Below are positions 6,587-11,055 of a stretch of 11,055 bases of DNA, one piece after another (position 1 is the stretch's first letter; every line of letters begins with the position of its first letter). Below the pieces are notes generated by a model. The model searched no databases and was not told the DNA's origin. It saw nothing but the letters and a program-made list of their open reading frames with translations. Location: assembly GCA_030705665.1 (NCBI GenBank), contig JAUZQA010000083.1, positions 1 to 11,055 on the forward strand, written 5' to 3'. Source of the stretch: Bacillota bacterium (GTDB lineage: Bacteria > Bacillota > Bacilli > Bacillales_B > DSM-18226). The position numbers were made by a program, and so were the translations under genes.

Positions 6587-6592
6587 TACGAT
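6587..6592 (+). promoter_or_regulatory. -10 element TACGAT of the nos operon promoter
   Basis: TACGAT matches TATAAT at four of six positions and predicts transcription from about 6599. No TTGACA-like -35 is visible 17 bases upstream; the FNR-like box occupies that side, as in activator-dependent (class II) promoters. The predicted leader to the nosC start is about 28 bases. Confidence 0.5.
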
Positions 6593-6626
6593 TTATTTGT
6601 TGAAAACAAAAAAAGGAGGGTGAAAG

Positions 6627-7118
6627 ATGAATAAGGCTATTCTTAGCTTTGTCATTAGTGCAATCGTGGGTCTTATGTTCGGGTATGTTCTCTACGATCT
6701 CGTTGGAGGAAATGGTTTTAGTAACCAAGAAAAAACAGCTACCGCCCAAACCCCTAGCCCAAGCACCAATGCAACAGCTGACCAAAGCAGCTCCAGTACA
6801 AAAACAGATACAAGTACTGCAACACAGGACACCGCTTCAAAGGCAACAGCCGTTAACCAAGACAACATCATTGCCAAAAGAGGCTGTATCCAGTGCCACT
6901 CCGTTGGTTCTTTAAACATTAAGGGCGGACAAGTGGGACCAGACCTATCACAGGCCTATACAACGGTTGAAAGCAAACACGGAAAACCGATTGAGGAATT
7001 CCTGAAACAGCCAAATTCCGCTGTCATGTCAGGCGTTCTTGGACAAAAACCATTAACAGACGATCAGCGTCAGCAAGTATTAGACCTGCTCAAAAAAGCA
7101 TCTGAAGTAAAACAATAA
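6627..7118 (+). CDS. nosC: Membrane-anchored monohaem cytochrome c of the nos cluster
   Basis: This 163-residue protein is a likely electron donor to NosZ on the outer face of the membrane. A hydrophobic helix at residues 5-24 anchors it; residues 31-80 form a linker rich in Thr, Ser, Ala and Gln; the haem site C87-I-Q-C90-H91 opens a small cytochrome c domain. M134 (NSAVMSG) is the likely second axial ligand, and a C-terminal helix ends at residue 163. Tethering of cytochrome c by a helix and flexible linker is usual in Gram-positive bacteria, which lack a periplasm. AAAGGAGG lies about 7 bases before the ATG, and nosZ follows after 22 bases with no terminator between. The symbol follows the position and usage in clade II nos clusters; several unrelated cytochromes share the name nosC. 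Confidence 0.85.
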   Translation: MNKAILSFVISAIVGLMFGYVLYDLVGGNGFSNQEKTATAQTPSPSTNATADQSSSSTKTDTSTATQDTASKATAVNQDNIIAKRGCIQCHSVGSLNIKGGQVGPDLSQAYTTVESKHGKPIEEFLKQPNSAVMSGVLGQKPLTDDQRQQVLDLLKKASEVKQ

Positions 7119-7140
7119 TGATAAAGGTGGTGTGAACGAA

Positions 7141-9042
7141 ATGATAAACACGAAAAAGCTGGTTCCGATTGTTTCAGGCTTAATTTGCGGCTTTGTTGCT
7201 GCGACCGTTGCCTTCGGGAATATCTCTCCAGGCCAGCAGCAGAAAACGGCAGCCGCCAACGGAAGCACTACTGTAGGCAGCGGTAACACGGATGCTGAAA
7301 AAGTATATGTTCCGTTAGGGAAAAAGGACGAATACTATTTATTCGCATCAGGCGGCCACTCTGGACAACTGTATGTTTACGGTGTTCCATCGATGCGCGA
7401 AATCCGGACTGTTCCGATCTTTTCACCTGATCCGGCAAGCGGTTACGGATTTGATACCCAAACAAAACAAATGCTGGGCGGCCTGCAAATGGGTGATTTT
7501 CACCATCCGGCCCTTTCCCAAACAAATGGCGATTATGACGGCAAATACTTATTTGCCACAGATGTTGAGAACAGCCGTGCCGCTGTTGTCGATTTAAAAA
7601 CATTTACAACAAAAGACATTCTTAACATTCCAAATACTGTAGGGCCGCACTGTGCAGCCTTCGTTACGCCAAATACGGAGTATTTATTCCTGCCGACACG
7701 TTTTTCCGCGCCGCTTGGCCAGCAGTATGTACCACTTGATCAGTACAGTCAAAAATACCGCGGTGTCATGAGTGCGGTAACTCTTAATCAGCAAACGGAA
7801 AAATTAAATATCGCTTATCAGGTGGCCTTGCCGCCATGGTCTTATGACTTGTCACAAGCAGGCAAAAAAGCCTCCGATGGTTGGGGTGTAATATCAACCT
7901 ACAATACCGAGGAAGCTACTTCCACGCTTGAAATCAATGCCTCTCAGGCTGACCGCGATTACATCGTTCTTTTCAACTGGAAAGAGCTTGCGCAAATGGT
8001 CAAAGACGGCAAGTATGAAGACGTTAACGGACAGAAAATGATTTTTCCTGAAAAAGAAAAAGGCGGTATCTATTTGATCCCATGTGCGAAGTCACCGCAC
8101 GGCGTTGACGTAACTCCGGACGGAAAGTACTTCATCGCTTCGGGAAAACTGGCACCAGCCATGACTGTTTTTTCATTCCAAAAAGCATTTGATGCAATTA
8201 AAAATAAAGAATTTGCCGGCGAAAGAAACGGCATTCCTGTTCTTCAGTATAAGAAGGTAATGGTAAAAGAAGTTAACCCTGAAAATGCACTTGGACCGCT
8301 TCATACAACATTTGACGATAAAGGAAATGCCTATACTTCGATGTTCATTTCTTCTGAAGTTGTTAAGTGGAATTATACATCAGGGCAGGTTTTAGACAGA
8401 ATCCCAGTTCAGTATGCTCCAGGACACGTTACCGCTGCAGAAGGAGATACTGTTTCGCCTGATGGAAAATATCTGGTGTCTCTCAATAAGCTGGCCAAGG
8501 ATAACTTCCTGTCGGTGGGTCCATCACACCCTGAAACAATGCAGTTAATTGATATCAGCGGTGCCAAAATGCATCTGCTTGACACGGTCCCAGCCAATCC
8601 GGAACCGCACTATGCAGAGATGGTCAAAGCAGATAAGATTCATCCAATCAATGTTTATCCTAAGGATACGAAGAATGCCGATGCTGTTTACAGTCAGGAT
8701 AAAACAAGAATTGTCCGCAGCGGCAACCGCGTTGATGTCTACGGTACGGCGGTGCGCTCAAGGTTTACCTTTGACCATACGCAAAAACGTCCAGACGAAA
8801 TCGACGTTAACCAGGGCGACCATGTTTATATCCATATAACCAATATCGACTTTGACGAGGATATTACCCACGGCTTTGCGATCAACGGCTACGATGTGAA
8901 TATGGAAATACAGCCTGGAGAAACCAATACGTTAGACTTTGTTGCTAATAAAGCTGGTACCTTCCCGCTTTACTGCACAAACTTCTGTTCAGCGTTGCAC
9001 CAGGAAATGACAGGTTATTTCTTAGTTAAGCCAACTCAATAA
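7141..9042 (+). CDS. nosZ: Nitrous oxide reductase NosZ, clade II (Sec-exported)
   Basis: NosZ reduces N2O to N2, the last step of denitrification. The 633-residue protein has an N-terminal beta-propeller with the CuZ site and a C-terminal cupredoxin domain with CuA. Candidate CuZ histidines are H121-H122 (DFHHPALS), H170 (GPHC), H320 (SPHGVDVTPDG), H388 (GPLHTTF), H428 or H463 (PGHV, GPSHPE) and H490 (EPHYAEM). CuA ligands are H577 (THGFAI) and C612, C616, H620, M623 in CTNFCSALHQEM. The N-terminus (TKKLVPIVSGLICGF) has no twin arginines, so it is a Sec-type signal or anchor, the mark of clade II enzymes. The start is ATG at 7141, with AAAGGTGG (7123-7130) 10 bases upstream; the in-frame GTG at 7132 touches that site and is rejected. 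Maturation needs NosD, NosF and NosY, of which nosD is downstream. Confidence 0.97.
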   Translation: MINTKKLVPIVSGLICGFVAATVAFGNISPGQQQKTAAANGSTTVGSGNTDAEKVYVPLGKKDEYYLFASGGHSGQLYVYGVPSMREIRTVPIFSPDPASGYGFDTQTKQMLGGLQMGDFHHPALSQTNGDYDGKYLFATDVENSRAAVVDLKTFTTKDILNIPNTVGPHCAAFVTPNTEYLFLPTRFSAPLGQQYVPLDQYSQKYRGVMSAVTLNQQTEKLNIAYQVALPPWSYDLSQAGKKASDGWGVISTYNTEEATSTLEINASQADRDYIVLFNWKELAQMVKDGKYEDVNGQKMIFPEKEKGGIYLIPCAKSPHGVDVTPDGKYFIASGKLAPAMTVFSFQKAFDAIKNKEFAGERNGIPVLQYKKVMVKEVNPENALGPLHTTFDDKGNAYTSMFISSEVVKWNYTSGQVLDRIPVQYAPGHVTAAEGDTVSPDGKYLVSLNKLAKDNFLSVGPSHPETMQLIDISGAKMHLLDTVPANPEPHYAEMVKADKIHPINVYPKDTKNADAVYSQDKTRIVRSGNRVDVYGTAVRSRFTFDHTQKRPDEIDVNQGDHVYIHITNIDFDEDITHGFAINGYDVNMEIQPGETNTLDFVANKAGTFPLYCTNFCSALHQEMTGYFLVKPTQ

Positions 9043-9127
9043 GAGGTTGATTTCCGCTCACAAAGCACACTTTCTATGGGCGTGCCGAGAAGCCTTGTTA
9101 ACCTAGATAAATAATAATGATAGGGTT

Positions 9128-9154
9128 GGGTATCAGTGGCAATCATTGGTACCC
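9128..9154 (+). repeat. Hairpin in the nosZ-nosB intergenic region
   Basis: GGGTATCAGT (9128-9137) pairs with ATTGGTACCC (9145-9154) in a 10-pair stem that includes two G-U pairs, with a seven-base loop. The following bases are CTCCCTTCT, not a U-run, so it is unlikely to be a full terminator. It could protect the 3' end of a processed nosZ message or lower downstream expression. It also covers the upstream GTG (9136), making that start unlikely for the next gene. Confidence 0.5.
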
Positions 9155-9180
9155 TCCCTTCTAAAAAAAAGGTGATTAAC

Positions 9181-9747
9181 TTGTATACTAAAAAACTATC
9201 AATTATGTCTTCGCTGATTTTAGTTGCAGCAGCGATCATCATTGGTATTTCGATTTTGTATCCATGGTGGATGTTGCTCTTGTATGCACCACAATATCCG
9301 GAAGGACTAAGCATTATTGTTTACCCTAATAAACTCGAAGGAAAGCTTGATATCATTAACAACTTGAACCATTACATTGGCATGGCCAACTTTAGTGAAA
9401 AAAGCTTCCCAGAGCTAGGGTTTCTCAGCTACTTAATTGGCGGCCTTGCGGTGCTGACATTAGCTGTTGCTTTATTGCGGCGCAAACTTTATTTATATAT
9501 TTTAATCGGTCTGTTCGTCGTTGGTGGCGGGATTGGTGTAATCGATTTATTTCATTGGTTAAATACATTTGGAACACATCTAAGCCCGGAAGCACCGATT
9601 AAAATAAAACCATTTGTACCACCGGTAATCGGCCAAAACCATTTTGCCAACTTTACCACCTACAGTTACTTGGGAAAAGGAGCCTATCTGATTGTACTCT
9701 CCTTTATCCTTACACTTATTCCGCTATGGAAGGATCGAAAAAAATGA
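9181..9747 (+). CDS. nosB: Four-helix membrane protein in the nosB position
   Basis: This 188-residue protein has four predicted membrane segments, at about residues 7-35, 78-98, 102-122 and 165-183. A long outside or inside loop contains LNHYIGMANFSEKSFPELGF, and a second loop carries several histidines (HWLNTFGTHL, GQNHFANF). A membrane protein of this kind directly downstream of nosZ is a hallmark of clade II nos clusters, where it is called NosB; its biochemical role is not established. The start chosen is TTG at 9181, because AAAAGGTG lies 6 bases upstream. An in-frame GTG at 9136 has only a weak site and sits within a hairpin. The stop overlaps the nosD start (ATGA), indicating coupling. 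The family call rests on position and topology. Confidence 0.75.
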   Translation: MYTKKLSIMSSLILVAAAIIIGISILYPWWMLLLYAPQYPEGLSIIVYPNKLEGKLDIINNLNHYIGMANFSEKSFPELGFLSYLIGGLAVLTLAVALLRRKLYLYILIGLFVVGGGIGVIDLFHWLNTFGTHLSPEAPIKIKPFVPPVIGQNHFANFTTYSYLGKGAYLIVLSFILTLIPLWKDRKK

Positions 9748-11055
9748 AAAAAGTAACGCTCTTTCTCTTGGTCTTTTCTCTATTTTTCATTATGAAGCCT
9801 GAGAAAAATATGGCAGCCGAAAACTTGCAGCAGCTCGTCGACTCCATGAAAGAGGGGGCGGTTGTAAAGTTAAAGGATCATACCTACGAAGGAAACCTTG
9901 TTATTCGTAAAAGCATCACAATAATCGGTTCAAAAAATACCGTGATTAAAGGAAACGGACAAGGTAATGTGATTTCCATCAAGGCTCCCCATGTCAAATT
10001 GAGCCATCTTACCGTTGAACACAGCAGCATGAGCCGCGATTCTGAAGAGGAATATGCTGCGATTAAAGTTTACACTAACGGCAATACGATTGATCACATT
10101 AAGATCCGTGATTCCTTTCACGGCATTTATCTAAGCCAGTCCCACCATAATATCGTTTCGAACAATGAAATCCATGGGATGGGCAAAGGCGAAATTGCCG
10201 GTCAAGGCAATGGTCTTCAAATCTATTATTCTAATAATAACCAGCTGTTGAATAACACAATTGAAGGCACCCGCGATGGGATGTTCTTCACCTATGCAAA
10301 CAACAATAGCATCGATGAAAATCATATCAGCAATACCCGTTACGGACTGCATTACATGTATTCCGATCAAAACACTTTTAAAAACAATATATTCACAATG
10401 AATATAGGCGGCGCCGCCATTATGAATTCAAATCATATTAAACTTACAGGCAACCAATTTATTTTTAACTATGGAAACCAATCGTTTGGATTACTGCTAT
10501 TGCAGGCAAATGATAATGATATAGAAAATAACATATTTTATATGAACCAGCGGGGGATTTATCTCGACCAGGCAACCAGAAATCTTTTTCAAAAAAACAA
10601 GATCATGCAAAATCAAATTGGCATTGAGCTTTGGGCCAGTTCCAACGAGCAAACATTTACGAGAAACCAAATTGTTGAAAACAATTTTCCTGCCATTGCT
10701 GTGGCAGGGCAAGGAACAGGTAACTCTTGGAGCAAAAATGGCAAAGGAAACGATTGGGGCAGCGCGTTCCCGCTTCCTGACCTCAACCAAGATGGGATTG
10801 GTGATTTCCCGGTAACCTATCAATCTTCGCTTCATCAACTGATTGAGGATCAGGAATTGACCAGCTTATTTTTAAAAAGCCCTGCGATCACCATCTATGA
10901 AAAAATGAACGCCTTTCTCGGCCATAATGAGAAGATGTTCACAGACCGTTATCCATTGGGAACAAAAACCAAGAGCCACTTACCACTGTATAGCGTCATC
11001 GTGTTAATCGGTTTAGTACTGTTGATTTTGATAAAAGGGAGACATCGACTATGCA
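9744..11055 (+). CDS. nosD: NosD, copper-site maturation protein (3' end outside window)
   Basis: NosD is an exported parallel beta-helix protein that works with the NosFY ABC transporter to assemble the CuZ site of NosZ. At least 437 codons are open to the window edge. There is a signal peptide at about residues 1-25 (MKKVTLFLLVFSLFF, likely cleaved after NMA). A long series of right-handed beta-helix (CASH/PbH1) turns follows from about residue 45 to 340, with repeated NN-x-I/L and GI/GL-x-L elements such as SFHGIYLSQSHHN, GLQIYYSNNNQL and RGIYLDQATRN. A hydrophobic helix at about 415-431 would anchor the C-terminus and is followed by KGRHR. The ATG overlaps the preceding stop by four bases. 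The anchored C-terminus and the length fit complete NosD proteins, so few residues are probably missing. Confidence 0.93.
   Translation, partial: MKKVTLFLLVFSLFFIMKPEKNMAAENLQQLVDSMKEGAVVKLKDHTYEGNLVIRKSITIIGSKNTVIKGNGQGNVISIKAPHVKLSHLTVEHSSMSRDSEEEYAAIKVYTNGNTIDHIKIRDSFHGIYLSQSHHNIVSNNEIHGMGKGEIAGQGNGLQIYYSNNNQLLNNTIEGTRDGMFFTYANNNSIDENHISNTRYGLHYMYSDQNTFKNNIFTMNIGGAAIMNSNHIKLTGNQFIFNYGNQSFGLLLLQANDNDIENNIFYMNQRGIYLDQATRNLFQKNKIMQNQIGIELWASSNEQTFTRNQIVENNFPAIAVAGQGTGNSWSKNGKGNDWGSAFPLPDLNQDGIGDFPVTYQSSLHQLIEDQELTSLFLKSPAITIYEKMNAFLGHNEKMFTDRYPLGTKTKSHLPLYSVIVLIGLVLLILIKGRHRLC
11051..11055 (+). CDS. Possible start of the next nos gene (nosF expected)
   Basis: ATG at 11051-11053 has GGGAG (11037-11041) 9 bases upstream and would overlap the end of nosD. 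In nos operons nosD is usually followed by nosF, the ABC ATPase of the NosFY transporter. Only five bases are visible, so the identity is a guess from gene order. Confidence 0.3.

Noticed and set aside
4683..6626. tRNA genes (including tRNA-Sec), CRISPR repeats, insertion sequences or phage attachment sites in the non-coding parts
   Set aside because: No tRNA-like sequence, no regularly spaced repeats, no transposase fragments and no flanking terminal repeats were seen.
7132..7140. GTG at 7132 as the nosZ start
   Set aside because: It directly follows the AAAGGTGG ribosome binding site with no usable spacing; ATG at 7141 fits.

Overview
The window looks like chromosomal DNA of a facultatively anaerobic, denitrifying member of the Bacillaceae (Bacillus/Neobacillus-like). 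The reasons are the moderate-to-low GC content, strong AAGGAGG-type ribosome binding sites, the Bacillus-specific yojF-bshB2 (bacillithiol) pair, and a Gram-positive style nitrous oxide reductase cluster. The species is an inference; no rRNA or other marker gene is present.

Left part (1-4682, minus strand): a formate dehydrogenase-N type operon, read fdhD -> fdnG -> fdnH -> fdnI. The catalytic subunit looks broken into two ORFs by an in-frame TGA at 3273-3275. I read that TGA as selenocysteine: the residues around it align with the Sec site of FdnG, and an E. coli-type bacterial SECIS hairpin starts 12 nt after the UGA. The gene is therefore one 995-residue selenoprotein (858-3845) and not a pseudogene. 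The iron-sulfur subunit follows with its start 2 nt after the fdnG stop, and the cytochrome b subunit begins at the window edge.

Middle (4683-6626): a divergent intergenic region holds several inverted repeats, some of which may lie in a structured fdhD leader. It is followed on the plus strand by yojF and bshB2 (bacillithiol deacetylase), closed by a strong rho-independent terminator. The 480 bases before the next gene hold a possible frame-disrupted minus-strand gene remnant and then a regulatory region. That region has an FNR-like box whose centre lies exactly 41.5 bp before the start site expected from a TACGAT -10 element.

Right part (6627-11055, plus strand): a nos operon. It encodes a membrane-anchored monohaem cytochrome c (nosC-like), a clade II (Sec-exported) nitrous oxide reductase NosZ with its CuA and CuZ ligands present, a four-helix membrane protein in the nosB position, and NosD, which is open at the window edge. 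A possible start of the next gene (nosF expected) is visible at 11051.

Together the genes fit an anaerobic chain in which periplasm-facing formate oxidation feeds the quinone pool and electrons pass through membrane cytochromes to N2O reduction. The physical proximity is seen; the direct electronic coupling is inference.
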